Assembly (NCBI GenBank): GCA_041394325.1
Contig: JAWKIJ010000001.1
Location: 1,488,001 to 1,552,000, forward strand
From: JAWKIJ01 sp041394325
Lineage (GTDB): Bacteria > Actinomycetota > Acidimicrobiia > Acidimicrobiales > Microtrichaceae
Reading direction: 5' to 3'
DNA length: 64,000 bases
Position numbers and translations under genes: made by a program. Under the pieces are notes generated by a model that had not been told where the DNA came from, ran no database searches, and was given only the letters and a program-made list of their open reading frames with translations. Position 1 is the first letter of the stretch, and each line of letters begins with the position of its first letter. This document shows positions 46,011 through 54,696 of the stretch, piece after piece.

Positions 46011-46736
46011 GTGGACCTCGGCCTTCGTGACCGGCGCGCGGCCGTCGCCGCGGCGTCGGGTGGACTCGGTTTCGCCGCGGCCGCGAGCCTCGCCCGTGAG
46101 GGTGCACGGGTGGTGGTCTGCGGACGCGACCGAGGACGGATCGACGACGCGGCCGAACGGGTCGGTCACGGTTGTGTCGGCGTCGTCGCGGACGTCGGCA
46201 CCGCGGACGGCGCGACGGCGTTCGTCGAGCAGGCCACCGACGTGCTCGGCGGCCTCGACATTGTCGTACCCAACGCGGGCGGCCCCCCGGCGGGGACGTT
46301 CGAGTCGACCCCACCGGAGGAGTACCTCCCCGCGCTCGAGCTGAACTTGATGTCGGTGGTGACGATGTGCCGTGCCGCGGTCCCCGCGATGCGCCGTCAG
46401 GGATGGGGCAGGGTCGTCGCGATCACCTCGCTCGCGGTCCGTCAACCGATGGTGAACCTCATCCTGTCCAACACGGCCCGCGCCGGTGCTACCGCCTTCC
46501 TCAAGACCCTCGCCCGGGAGGTTGCGGCCGACGGGGTCACCGTCAACTCGGTGCAGCCCGGCCTGCACCACACCGCTCGGGTGAAGGCGTTGTACGGCGA
46601 CGGCGAAGTCCCAGGGCCGATGGGTGATCCGGCCGACTTCGGGGAGATCGTCACCTTTCTCTGCAGCGAACAGGCCCGTTTCGTCACCGGCACGGCGCTG
46701 CACGTCGACGGTGGCGCCTACCTCGGCCTGATGTGA
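46011..46736 (+). CDS. SDR family oxidoreductase with atypical active site
   Basis: A 241-residue short-chain dehydrogenase-like protein from GTG 46011, 13 bp after the previous stop. The cofactor loop is AAVAAASGGLGFAAAASLAR and the family NAGG is in IVVPNAGGPPAGTFESTPPE; the serine region is AITSLAVRQP. The usual Tyr-x-x-x-Lys pair is absent: the aligned stretch reads NLILSNTARAGATAFLKTLA, so Tyr is Ser and the +4 Lys is Arg. Such substitution is known in a subgroup of SDRs. It ends next to an alcohol dehydrogenase, so the two may share a pathway. Confidence 0.85.
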   Translation: MDLGLRDRRAAVAAASGGLGFAAAASLAREGARVVVCGRDRGRIDDAAERVGHGCVGVVADVGTADGATAFVEQATDVLGGLDIVVPNAGGPPAGTFESTPPEEYLPALELNLMSVVTMCRAAVPAMRRQGWGRVVAITSLAVRQPMVNLILSNTARAGATAFLKTLAREVAADGVTVNSVQPGLHHTARVKALYGDGEVPGPMGDPADFGEIVTFLCSEQARFVTGTALHVDGGAYLGLM

Positions 46737-46786
46737 GGAGCCGGCGTGCACATGTCGATCCGCACCGCAGGCCCGGAATCCCCGAG

Positions 46787-47974
46787 ATGAAGGCGTACCG
46801 TCTCCTCGAGTGGGGCCGGCCGCCCGAGCTCGTCGAGGTCGACACCCCCGCGCCGGGCCCCGGTGAGGTGCTGGTGGCCGTCGCCGGCAACGGCCTGTGC
46901 CACTCCGACCTCACGATGATGGCCATGCCGGCCGAGGTGGGCGATGCGCTCGGCTGGCGGGTGCCGTTCACGCTCGGCCACGAGGTTGCGGGTCACGTCG
47001 TCTCGTTCGGAGGACCCGGCACCGGCGACCCGCACGATGCGGAGGCCGTCGGCAGCGTCACGGGCGAAACGGTCGCCCTCGGCGACGCCGTCGCGTTGAT
47101 GTCGACGAACTCGTGCGGACGCTGTAGGGCGTGTCGGGCCGGGCGGGACAGCCTGTGCGCCGAGTCGCTGGTGGGTCGCGGCTACGGGTGGGACGGCGGT
47201 CTCGCCGAGTTCGTCGTGGCGCCCCTCCGCGACTGCGTCCCGCTCGGCGACCTCGATCCCGCCACCGCGGGTGTCCTCACCGACGCGGCGGCGACCGCCT
47301 ATCACGGGGTCGAGCGCGTGCTCGCACGGCTCGACTCCCTCGCGGTGCCGCGAGGCTCGGCGACCGTCGTGGTGGTCGGTGCGGGTGGAGTCGGTGGGTT
47401 CTGCGTGCAGGAACTGGTCGCGCTCGGGGTCGGGCGGGTGGTGGCGGTCGAGATCGACCCGCTACGTCGGGCCGGGGCCGTCGAGCTCGGTGCGTCGATC
47501 GCGATCGCATCCGCCGACCGCAGCGGTCGCGACGAACTGCGAGCGCTGCTCCGCGAAGGAGTCGGGTACGCGCCCGGGGCCTCTCGGGTCGAGCCGTCCG
47601 GCCACGTCGGACCGGGTTCGAGCGTCGGATCCGATCGTGCCGATGCCGTGCTCGACGTCGTCGGCACCGACGACACGATCCGCTTCGGCCTCGCGGTGCT
47701 GGCGCCCGGAGGTTCATTCGGGCTCGTCGGTGACGGCGGTGGATCGCTGGCGGCGCCGTGGTTCTCCGGGCTGCCGCGCGAGGCCGAGGTGTTCACCTTC
47801 CAGGGTTCGCGTCGTCGACACGTCGCCGAGGTGGTCCAGCTCGCGCGGCAGGGTCGTCTGTCGGTCCGGGCCGAGCAGTTCGGCCTCGACGACGTCGACC
47901 GTGCCTACGAACTACTCCGACGCTCCGCGCTCGCCGGTCGGGCCGTCGTCACCCCCCGGACGCGTCACCGGTGA
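46787..47974 (+). CDS. Zinc-dependent alcohol dehydrogenase
   Basis: A 395-residue medium-chain dehydrogenase. The catalytic zinc site is GLCHSDLTMM and LGHEVAGHVVS; the structural zinc is held by four cysteines in NSCGRCRACRAGRDSLC. The Rossmann fold shows VVVVGAGGVGGFCVQELVAL. ATG 46787 begins the domain as MKAYRLLEWG; a GTG at 46733 near the SDR stop would add 18 residues. A proline-rich insertion lies after the glycine-rich part (PGASRVEPSGHVGPGSSVGS). It probably oxidises an alcohol with NAD(P), and the SDR gene directly upstream may act on a related substrate. Confidence 0.88.
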   Translation: MKAYRLLEWGRPPELVEVDTPAPGPGEVLVAVAGNGLCHSDLTMMAMPAEVGDALGWRVPFTLGHEVAGHVVSFGGPGTGDPHDAEAVGSVTGETVALGDAVALMSTNSCGRCRACRAGRDSLCAESLVGRGYGWDGGLAEFVVAPLRDCVPLGDLDPATAGVLTDAAATAYHGVERVLARLDSLAVPRGSATVVVVGAGGVGGFCVQELVALGVGRVVAVEIDPLRRAGAVELGASIAIASADRSGRDELRALLREGVGYAPGASRVEPSGHVGPGSSVGSDRADAVLDVVGTDDTIRFGLAVLAPGGSFGLVGDGGGSLAAPWFSGLPREAEVFTFQGSRRRHVAEVVQLARQGRLSVRAEQFGLDDVDRAYELLRRSALAGRAVVTPRTRHR

Positions 47975-48040
47975 GCGTCGGTGCCGGGTCGTGGTCGGCC
48001 ACCCGGGGCCGTCACCCGTCGCGGATCGTGTCGAGGGCGC

Positions 48041-49492
48041 TCAGTCCCCCGGGGTGCACACGGTGATCCCCCGCTCCGCACGGATCCGTTCGACGCAGGT
48101 CCCGCCATGGCGCGACACCGTCTCGACGAACCCGTCCAAACCGTCGCGGCGCACGTCGGTGCGGACGAGCACGACGCGTGATGTCGCGTCCGAGACGGCG
48201 AGCGCATGCAGGGCGATGTCGGCGGTCGGGTCGAGCGTGAGCCGCCAGACCGTCCTCGGGTTCGATCGGTCGAGCCACGTGAGCTGGGGGAGCGTGCGCG
48301 CGCGGTCGAGTAACCGTGCGGTGCGTGTCTCGCCCAGGCACGCCATCACCGGGGTGATCGATGGACCGTTGGGGAACACGACGACGTCGCCTCGCCGCAC
48401 GTGTCCGTCGAGGTCGGCCGCCACGTCGCACCAACGGGAGGGGGCACCGGGTGCACGATCGTGCGCGACCAGCCCACCCGCGATACAGGCGATCGCGACG
48501 ACGCCGAGCAACCCGCGTCGCCACTGCCGGGCCGTGACGGCGACCGCAGCGAGGGCCAGCATCACACACGCGACGACGAGGTAGCGGGCCACGAACAACG
48601 TGACCAGCGGCACCGCCAACAGCATCGCCGTCGTCCACCCGACCGACGACACGGTTGCGGCCGCCGTAACGGTCGAACGTCGCCCGTCGAACGCGACGAC
48701 GGTGGCGACACCGACGATCGTCACGACCGCCAGCACGGTGTTGGCTCCCCAGAGCAGGCTCGCGGTCTGATGCGCACCCGCGAGACCGCCCTTGACCAAG
48801 CCGTCGGCACTCTGCACCTGTACGACGTTGGCCGCCAACGCCAACAGGATTGCTCCCAACGCACCCGCCAGCCACAGCCGGCCTCGCGACCCGCGACGCC
48901 ACACGAGCCACGAGGCCCACAACCAGGCGACCCCGGCGGGACCCAGACCACTGGGATGGGTGAACGCCGTGACGGCGACGAGGACCGCGACCGCGGCCGC
49001 GAGGCGACCCGTCTTCCTGCCGGGTTCGGTGCTCGTGAGGCGGCCCAACACCAACATCAGCACGACCCCGCACAGCGCCGCGGGCACCGCGGCCCTCGCG
49101 TCGACCACGGCCTCCCGGATGATCGGCGCCGTGCCGAGGGCGGCGAGCGCCAACGGTGCAGCCCACCACCGCCGGTGGCGTCGGGCGACCGTGCACACCA
49201 GGGCGATCACCGCCACAAAGAAAAGGAACGTCGCGACCCTCAGCCCCACGATCGAATCGGGTACGAGCCGTGCCCAGACGAAGGTCGCCGCGTAGTAGAT
49301 CGACATCGCCGGGTCGGCCCGGCACGCGCCGGCGAGGTCGCGCAGACCCCCGTTGACCGCGAAGTAGGTGAAGGACTCATCGGTCGTGATCTGACGGTGC
49401 AGTGGCTCCCAGCTCCACCACAGCTGTGCGAGGCCGACCAGGCCCGTGAGCGCGGCGATCTCCAGCGACGCGCGGCGTTCAGCGATCTTCAT
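48041..49492 (-). CDS. Membrane glycosyltransferase-like protein, GT39/ArnT type
   Basis: A 483-residue polytopic protein with at least ten hydrophobic segments. The first periplasmic-side loop reads HRQITTDESFTYFAVNGGLR; the Asp-Glu in TTDES is the acidic pair expected in GT-C enzymes that use polyprenyl-phosphate sugars. Later segments alternate between long hydrophobic helices (AALCGVVLMLVLGRL, VSSVGWTTAMLLAVPLVTLF) and a soluble C-terminal part (VFPNGPSITPVMACLGETRT). The donor and acceptor are unknown. The ATG overlaps the end of the GT2 gene by 14 bp, so it is the last member of the leftward glycan operon. Confidence 0.72.
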   Translation of the reverse strand: MKIAERRASLEIAALTGLVGLAQLWWSWEPLHRQITTDESFTYFAVNGGLRDLAGACRADPAMSIYYAATFVWARLVPDSIVGLRVATFLFFVAVIALVCTVARRHRRWWAAPLALAALGTAPIIREAVVDARAAVPAALCGVVLMLVLGRLTSTEPGRKTGRLAAAVAVLVAVTAFTHPSGLGPAGVAWLWASWLVWRRGSRGRLWLAGALGAILLALAANVVQVQSADGLVKGGLAGAHQTASLLWGANTVLAVVTIVGVATVVAFDGRRSTVTAAATVSSVGWTTAMLLAVPLVTLFVARYLVVACVMLALAAVAVTARQWRRGLLGVVAIACIAGGLVAHDRAPGAPSRWCDVAADLDGHVRRGDVVVFPNGPSITPVMACLGETRTARLLDRARTLPQLTWLDRSNPRTVWRLTLDPTADIALHALAVSDATSRVVLVRTDVRRDGLDGFVETVSRHGGTCVERIRAERGITVCTPGD

Positions 49493-50513
49493 TGCGAGCG
49501 GCGTTTCGCGTCGCCGCGTAGAAGAGCTCCTCGAAGTACCGCTTCGCCTGGGCCGCGAGCAGGCCGAGTGAGAAGAGCTGTGCGGCGACGAGGAAGGTGA
49601 AACCGGCGATCACGAACGTCTGGGGCCGGAGGTCCCACGCGGTGGCGAACGCCGCGGTGATGCGATGATCGAGGCTGCCGCTCTGCTGTCCGGCGAGGCT
49701 GAACACCGTGCGGAACAGCGAATAGCCGGACCACATCGAGATCGCCAACAGCACAAGGCCGGGCAGGACGAAGAAGATGATCGGCCGGAACAGGAAGCTG
49801 GCGAACATCAGCAGCTTCGACGTGGTGGTGACCCGCAGGGAGACCTTCCGTTTGGCCATCCGCTCGGCCTGGTCGCTCCAGTCGAGGTGTGCGGCGATCT
49901 CGGCGACCCGGACCCTCATGATCTGGGCCTTGTAGAGGATCTCGGTGTTGATCTCGGGCCCCATCGACTTGAGGGAGATCCCGCGGATGAAGTTCGCGTC
50001 GTAGGCGCGGACCATGCCCGTCACCGTCCGCACGTCGTACTGGCTCGCCTTGGCGAGCACCCGGTTGATCTGGCGGCTCATCAGCGCCCGGTTCCACGGC
50101 ACCGCCGAGGTCCGCCCACCCCGCATGTAGGGCGAGGCCAACACGATGGCGACCTGCTGCTCCTCCATCGTGTCGAGCATGCGGCCGATGTGGTCGACCG
50201 AGTAGGACAGGTCGCTGTCGAACGCGACGATGACGTCGCCGTGCGCCGCGGCGAAGCCGTCGCGCAATGCCTGCCCGAGGCCCTGGTTGGCGTGGTGCCG
50301 GAGCATACGGACCTGGGGCCGGTCGGCGGCGAAGGCCTCGACGATCGAAGCGGTCTCGTCGGCCGAACCGTCGTCGATCACGAGCAACTCGAACGCGTAG
50401 CGCTCGGAGAGGCCTTCCATGTAGGCATACATCTCCGCGAGCGACGCCTCGATCTTCAGCGCCTCGTTGTACGCGGGCACCAACAGGGTCACCATCGGGT
50501 GTTCGTCGGTCAC
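49479..50513 (-). CDS. Family 2 glycosyltransferase with membrane C-terminus
   Basis: A 344-residue DPM/GtrB-like transferase. The GT-A core has TLLVPAYNEALKIEASLAEM, ELLVIDDGSADETASIVEAF, GLGQALRDGFAAAHGDVIVA and the metal-binding Asp pair in FDSDLSYSVDHIGRM. The C-terminal part has two hydrophobic stretches (RPIIFFVLPGLVLLAISMWS; VIAGFTFLVAAQLFSLGLLA) as in polyprenyl-phosphate sugar synthases. GTG 50513 overlaps the deacetylase stop in GTGA. It probably makes a polyprenyl-linked sugar for the GT39-like protein encoded next. Confidence 0.88.
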   Translation of the reverse strand: MTDEHPMVTLLVPAYNEALKIEASLAEMYAYMEGLSERYAFELLVIDDGSADETASIVEAFAADRPQVRMLRHHANQGLGQALRDGFAAAHGDVIVAFDSDLSYSVDHIGRMLDTMEEQQVAIVLASPYMRGGRTSAVPWNRALMSRQINRVLAKASQYDVRTVTGMVRAYDANFIRGISLKSMGPEINTEILYKAQIMRVRVAEIAAHLDWSDQAERMAKRKVSLRVTTTSKLLMFASFLFRPIIFFVLPGLVLLAISMWSGYSLFRTVFSLAGQQSGSLDHRITAAFATAWDLRPQTFVIAGFTFLVAAQLFSLGLLAAQAKRYFEELFYAATRNAARNEDR

Positions 50514-51520
50514 CGGTCCTCCTTCGCGATGGCGGTGCGTTGGGGGGACCTCGTGGGCAGGCCGCGGTCGCCGGACAACTCGGTCGCGTGTTCGCGCATC
50601 GTCACGACCCGGAACCTGCTCGAATAGAGCTCCAGGCACTGCCGGATCGTCTCTCGCTTGCGCGCACCCGTCAGCTCCATCCCGGGGAAGAAGCGCAACG
50701 AGTCCACGTCGTCGGCACCGAGGAAGTCGAGCGGGTGCATCAGGAGGCTGGGTTGTACGCCGCGAAGCGCACAGATCCGCATCGCCGTCGAGAAGTAGGC
50801 GAGGGCGGCCCTCGGCGAGGGTCCGGCGAGGTACAGCACGTAGGAGAGGTGGATCGGCACCCTCAGTAGCGGCATCGTGGTCACCGGGATCTCCACCAGT
50901 GACTGGGGACCGGCCACCCAGCGGTAGGGCTTCAGGCGTTGCAGGCCGTCGCGAGCGCTCCCGAACAGGTGCGCCCTCTCGGCGCGCTGCTCGGCGGAGA
51001 GCTTCGCGGAGCGGAAGTAGTAGCGCCGGGCCAGCGGCCCGATCACCGTGGGAAGCGTGCTGCAGTCGTACTCGTAGCCACGGTCCATGAGCACCCGGAG
51101 CACGTCGGGGCTGAGGCTGTAGCCGGGGCCGCGGAAGCCGACCGGGCGTTGGCCGGTGACGTCGACCAACGCGTCCTCGGTGCGGCCCAGCTCGTGGTGG
51201 ATCTCCTCCAGGGAGTAGCGGTGGAGCCACGGCTGATGCCGGAAACTGTGGTTGCCGATCTCGTGGCCGGCGGCCGCCAGCGACTCGATCGCCGAACGGT
51301 TCCTCTCGAGTGCGGCGTCCTGACCGACGACGAAGAAGGTGATGCGCAGGCCCAGGTCGTCGAGCATCCCGAGCGAGCGTTCGGCGAGCGCGTCGAGGTA
51401 GGTGGGATAGGTGTCCCAGCCCGGGTCGCCGTGGGTCATCTGATACGCCCAGAGGTTGTCGGCGTCGAGGGACAACGACGCGGTCGTCCGCTTGTCGCGG
51501 TGCGCGGTGTCTGCATTCAT
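50510..51520 (-). CDS. Polysaccharide deacetylase family protein (NodB domain)
   Basis: A 336-residue carbohydrate esterase family 4-like protein. The NodB motif set is present with variation: SLDADNLWAY instead of TFDDG (first Asp kept), HEIGNHSFRHQPWL with the HxxxH metal pair, and RPVGFRGPGYSLSPDVLRVL with the catalytic-loop Arg. No signal peptide is visible. It likely removes N-acetyl groups from a cell-surface glycan or a lipid-linked precursor. Its stop overlaps the GT2 start in GTGA, and its start overlaps the FAD oxidoreductase stop in ATGA, so all three are coupled. Confidence 0.86.
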   Translation of the reverse strand: MNADTAHRDKRTTASLSLDADNLWAYQMTHGDPGWDTYPTYLDALAERSLGMLDDLGLRITFFVVGQDAALERNRSAIESLAAAGHEIGNHSFRHQPWLHRYSLEEIHHELGRTEDALVDVTGQRPVGFRGPGYSLSPDVLRVLMDRGYEYDCSTLPTVIGPLARRYYFRSAKLSAEQRAERAHLFGSARDGLQRLKPYRWVAGPQSLVEIPVTTMPLLRVPIHLSYVLYLAGPSPRAALAYFSTAMRICALRGVQPSLLMHPLDFLGADDVDSLRFFPGMELTGARKRETIRQCLELYSSRFRVVTMREHATELSGDRGLPTRSPQRTAIAKEDR

Positions 51521-52905
51521 GAGGCGGCCTTCTCCGTGGTCGCGGTCGTGGGTTCGAGCGGTGCCGACCGGGTCTCCTCGATGACGTCGTCCACCAGCGA
51601 CAACGTGTCGTGCACGTTGAGTGTGGAGAACGGCAGGTGTGCCGATCCGGCGAGGTAGAGGCCCGGTACCGAGGTGGAGATCGACGGGTTGTCGTCGCTG
51701 AAGCCCAGCGTCGGGACCGCGAACACGTTGCGCACCTTCGACACCCGCGCCGCGACCACGTCGTCGTCGGTGAGGTCCGGGTACATCTGTGCGAGATACG
51801 CCCGGAACCCGGCGACGATCTCGTCGTCGTCCACGTCGAAGACGGGGTCGTCGGGGCTCGTGTACTTAGGGAGGTAGACGAGGGTCCGGCCGCCCATCTC
51901 CGCGGGGTCGACGAACGCGGTCATCTCGACCACGGCGGTGAACGGCGTGTCGGACTCGGTGATGTAGGTGAGGTAGTACGGCCCGAGCGGTCGGCGAAGT
52001 ACCAGCGACACGCACACGACCCCGAGGTACTCGACCCGCTCGAGACGTTCGCGTTCGGCCGTCAACAGGTCCGGACAGATCGCCGCGGCGAGTCGGGAGC
52101 CCGTCGTGACGATCACACGGTCGACCTCCCGGGTCGTGTCGTCGGCCAATGACACGTCGAAGCGGTCGCCACGCTTGCGCACCTCGCGGACGGTCGCGCC
52201 GAGGACGACGTCGACGCCGGCGGTGACGAGCGCCTTGTGGAGTCGTTCGCACACGTGGGCGTAACCGCCGCCGACGTAACCGAACATCTCCTTCTTCAAG
52301 CCGCTGCGCCTGGCCTGGTAGAGCCGTTGGATGGTCGCCCAGATGAACGCCGCGGACGCGCGGGGATAGGCGTCACCGAGCTTCGCCCGCAGCAGCGGAC
52401 GCCAGAACGCGTCGAACGCGCTGGTGCCGCTCCATCGGCGCAGCCACCGTTCGGCGGTCAGCCGCTCCATCCTCCGTCCGTCGCGGATCCTGGAGCCGAC
52501 GACGATGGTACCGCCGAGCCGGACCTTGTCGAGCAGGCTCAGACCGGGAAGGCGGAGGAAGTCCGCCGCATCGGAGAACGGGCGCACCGTCCGGTCCGGG
52601 CCGTAGTACCCGTTGCGGGTCTCGACCCAGCGAAGGTCGGCCTCGCCGATACCCGCCGCGCGGTAGAGCGCCTGGGTTCGTGAATCGGACAGCAGTGTCA
52701 CGTGGTAGTGACGGTCCCAGGTCACGTCGCCGACCTGCCAGGGCGCGGCAAGGCCCCCGAGCACCTCGCCTCCCTCCCACAGGGTCACGCGATGGCCCTC
52801 GCCCGCGAGCCGGAGTGCGAGGGACATGCCGAGCACCCCGCCGCCCACGATGCCCCAATGGAGGGGGTGCCGGTCGGGTTGGGTCTGCCCGGTCTTCGCG
52901 TTCAC
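51517..52905 (-). CDS. FAD-dependent oxidoreductase, amine-oxidase/Glf-like
   Basis: A 462-residue flavoprotein. The dinucleotide motif GIVGGGVLGMSLALRLAGEG is followed by VTLWEGGEVLGGLAAPWQVG, and the C-terminal FAD segment is GLYLAGSAHLPFSTLNVHDT. The protein fits the NAD(P)/FAD-dependent oxidoreductase group near amine oxidases, protoporphyrinogen oxidases and UDP-galactopyranose mutase. Within this operon a role in sugar or lipid-carrier modification is plausible. GTG 52905 opens the coding part; upstream the frame is the antisense of the acetyltransferase gene. It is divergent from that gene with 97 bp between starts. Confidence 0.82.
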   Translation of the reverse strand: MNAKTGQTQPDRHPLHWGIVGGGVLGMSLALRLAGEGHRVTLWEGGEVLGGLAAPWQVGDVTWDRHYHVTLLSDSRTQALYRAAGIGEADLRWVETRNGYYGPDRTVRPFSDAADFLRLPGLSLLDKVRLGGTIVVGSRIRDGRRMERLTAERWLRRWSGTSAFDAFWRPLLRAKLGDAYPRASAAFIWATIQRLYQARRSGLKKEMFGYVGGGYAHVCERLHKALVTAGVDVVLGATVREVRKRGDRFDVSLADDTTREVDRVIVTTGSRLAAAICPDLLTAERERLERVEYLGVVCVSLVLRRPLGPYYLTYITESDTPFTAVVEMTAFVDPAEMGGRTLVYLPKYTSPDDPVFDVDDDEIVAGFRAYLAQMYPDLTDDDVVAARVSKVRNVFAVPTLGFSDDNPSISTSVPGLYLAGSAHLPFSTLNVHDTLSLVDDVIEETRSAPLEPTTATTEKAAS

Positions 52906-53002
52906 GAACAACAGGCTAAGGAGGGCGACCGAAAACCGACATGGGCCGATAGCCTGCCCCGATGCAGCCTTCCGGATCCCCGAGCCGGTTCCTCCGAGCA
53001 CG

Positions 53003-53560
53003 GTGAGCGCGAGGATCCACCCCACGGCGATCGTCGAGGCGGGGGCCCGGATCGGCGAGGGAACCGCGGTGTGGCACCACGCCCACGTTCGTGAGGGGGC
53101 CGTCCTCGGGCGGGACTGCGTCGTGGGCAAGAACGTGTTCGTCGACGCGGGCGTCGTCGTCGGCGACCGGGTCAAGGTCCAGAACAACGTGAGCGTGTAC
53201 CACGGGGTGTCGATCGGCGACGACGTGTTCCTCGGTCCCTCCTGTGTGTTCACCAACGACCTCTACCCGCGGGCGCCCGGCGAGTGGTCGATCGTGCCTA
53301 CCCCGGTCCACGACGGGGTGTCTATCGGGGCGAATGCCACGATCGTGTGCGGCGTCGATCTCGGCGAATGGTGTGTCGTGGGCGCCGGAGCCGTGGTGAC
53401 CCGCGACGTGCTCCCCTACCAACTCGTACTCGGCAATCCGGCCCGTCCGGCCGGTTGGGTGTGCCGGTGCGGCCGAGTGGTCTCGCGCGACCCCGATGCC
53501 AACGTTGTCGACACCCGGTGTCCCACCTGTATGTCCTCGGAAGGGGAAGGACCGACCTGA
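53003..53560 (+). CDS. N-acetyltransferase with left-handed beta-helix, WbpD-like
   Basis: A 185-residue hexapeptide-repeat acyltransferase. The repeats are visible as IHPTAIVEAGARIGEGTAVW, LGRDCVVGKNVFVDAGVVVG, VKVQNNVSVYHGVSIGDDVF and VSIGANATIVCGVDLGEWCV, and it ends with a small Cys cluster (CRCGRVVS and TRCPTC), probably zinc-binding. WbpD-type enzymes acetylate an amino-sugar UDP-intermediate on the path to UDP-ManNAc(3NAc)A. GTG 53003 starts the protein at the helix. The stop overlaps the epimerase ATG by one base (TGATG). Confidence 0.82.
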   Translation: MSARIHPTAIVEAGARIGEGTAVWHHAHVREGAVLGRDCVVGKNVFVDAGVVVGDRVKVQNNVSVYHGVSIGDDVFLGPSCVFTNDLYPRAPGEWSIVPTPVHDGVSIGANATIVCGVDLGEWCVVGAGAVVTRDVLPYQLVLGNPARPAGWVCRCGRVVSRDPDANVVDTRCPTCMSSEGEGPT

Positions 53561-54648
53561 TGACCGACCGGACGAGAATCGCGGTGGTACTGGGAACCCG
53601 CCCGGAGCTGATCAAGCTGGCGCCCGTCGTCCACCGGCTGGGTGACCGGGCGATGGTGGTGCACACGGGCCAGCACTTCGACGACAACATGAGTCGCGCG
53701 TTCCTGCAACAGCTTCGTCTCGGCGAACCGCAACTACACCTGTCGGTCGGCGGAGCCACCCGCGGCGCGCAGATCGGACGCGCGACCGAGGCGACCGAGC
53801 GCTTCCTGCTCGACGAGCGGCCCGACGCGATGGTCGTGCAGGGCGACACCAACTCGGGCCTGGCCGGTGCGCTCGCCGCCAACGCGACCGGTACGCCACT
53901 CGTGCATCTCGAAGCGGGGCTGCGCTCCTATGACCGTGCGATGCCCGAGGAGCACAACCGGGTGCTCATCGACGCCGTCTCGGATCGCTGCCTCGCCCCC
54001 CACGAACGCAACGCCGAGGCGCTGCAGGCCGAAGGCGTGCCCCGGGAGCGGATCCGGGTCACCGGCAGCACGCTGCTCGACGCGCTCGACCTGATCCGCC
54101 CAAACGCGGCGGAGCGGGCCGGGCTGCTCGATCGGTTCGGCCTCGGGGCCGGACGATTCGTCCTGGCGACGATCCACCGGGCGGAGAACGCGGACGACCC
54201 GGAGAACCTGGGGACGATCCTGCGTGAGCTCGGCGCCCTGGGCGTGCCCGTGGTGCTGCCGTTGCATCCCCGGACCCGAGCCAGGGCCGCCGAGTTCGGT
54301 CATCAGGCACTCCTCGACGCGCTCCGGATCGTCGACCCGACGCCGTACCGGGAGTTCATCGCCCTGGCGGGGGAGGCGGCCTTGATCGTCAGCGACTCGG
54401 GTGGCGTGCAGGAGGAGGCCACGATCGTGAAACGCCCGGTGCTGATCGTTCGCAACTCCACCGAGCGACCGGAGATCCTGGGCACCTTCGCCCACCTCGT
54501 GAGTCCCGGACCGCAGATCGGCGAGTTGGCGCGCGACCTACTGGCGCGCACGCCCCAGGTGCACGCCGAGCTCGAGCGACTGCCCTACCCGTACGGGTCG
54601 GACGTGACCACGAAGGTCGTGGCCGCGATCGACGAGCTCACCGCCTGA
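53560..54648 (+). CDS. wecB: UDP-N-acetylglucosamine 2-epimerase (non-hydrolysing)
   Basis: A 362-residue WecB/WbpI-type epimerase. Motifs are LGTRPELIKLAPVVHRLG, VVHTGQHFDDNM, VHLEAGLRSYDRAMPEEHNR, ATIHRAENADDP and IVSDSGGVQEEATIVKRPVL. These match the UDP-GlcNAc 2-epimerase fold with a GT-B-like core. Together with the WbpD-like acetyltransferase directly upstream and the Gfo/Idh dehydrogenase downstream, it fits a UDP-2,3-diamino-sugar pathway, although WbpA and WbpE homologues are not in the window. Confidence 0.9.
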   Translation: MTDRTRIAVVLGTRPELIKLAPVVHRLGDRAMVVHTGQHFDDNMSRAFLQQLRLGEPQLHLSVGGATRGAQIGRATEATERFLLDERPDAMVVQGDTNSGLAGALAANATGTPLVHLEAGLRSYDRAMPEEHNRVLIDAVSDRCLAPHERNAEALQAEGVPRERIRVTGSTLLDALDLIRPNAAERAGLLDRFGLGAGRFVLATIHRAENADDPENLGTILRELGALGVPVVLPLHPRTRARAAEFGHQALLDALRIVDPTPYREFIALAGEAALIVSDSGGVQEEATIVKRPVLIVRNSTERPEILGTFAHLVSPGPQIGELARDLLARTPQVHAELERLPYPYGSDVTTKVVAAIDELTA

Positions 54649-54664
54649 CCGGGCGTCCGGCCCG

Positions 54665-54696
54665 CTGTCCGACCCTGTGCTCAGCAGGTCGGACAG
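54665..54696. terminator. Hairpin between convergent epimerase and dehydrogenase genes
   Basis: CTGTCCGACC (54665-54674) pairs with GGTCGGACAG (54687-54696) with a 12-nt loop. The right arm overlaps the end of the leftward dehydrogenase coding sequence (stop 54681-54683), so it could end both transcripts. It lacks a T-run. Confidence 0.45.
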
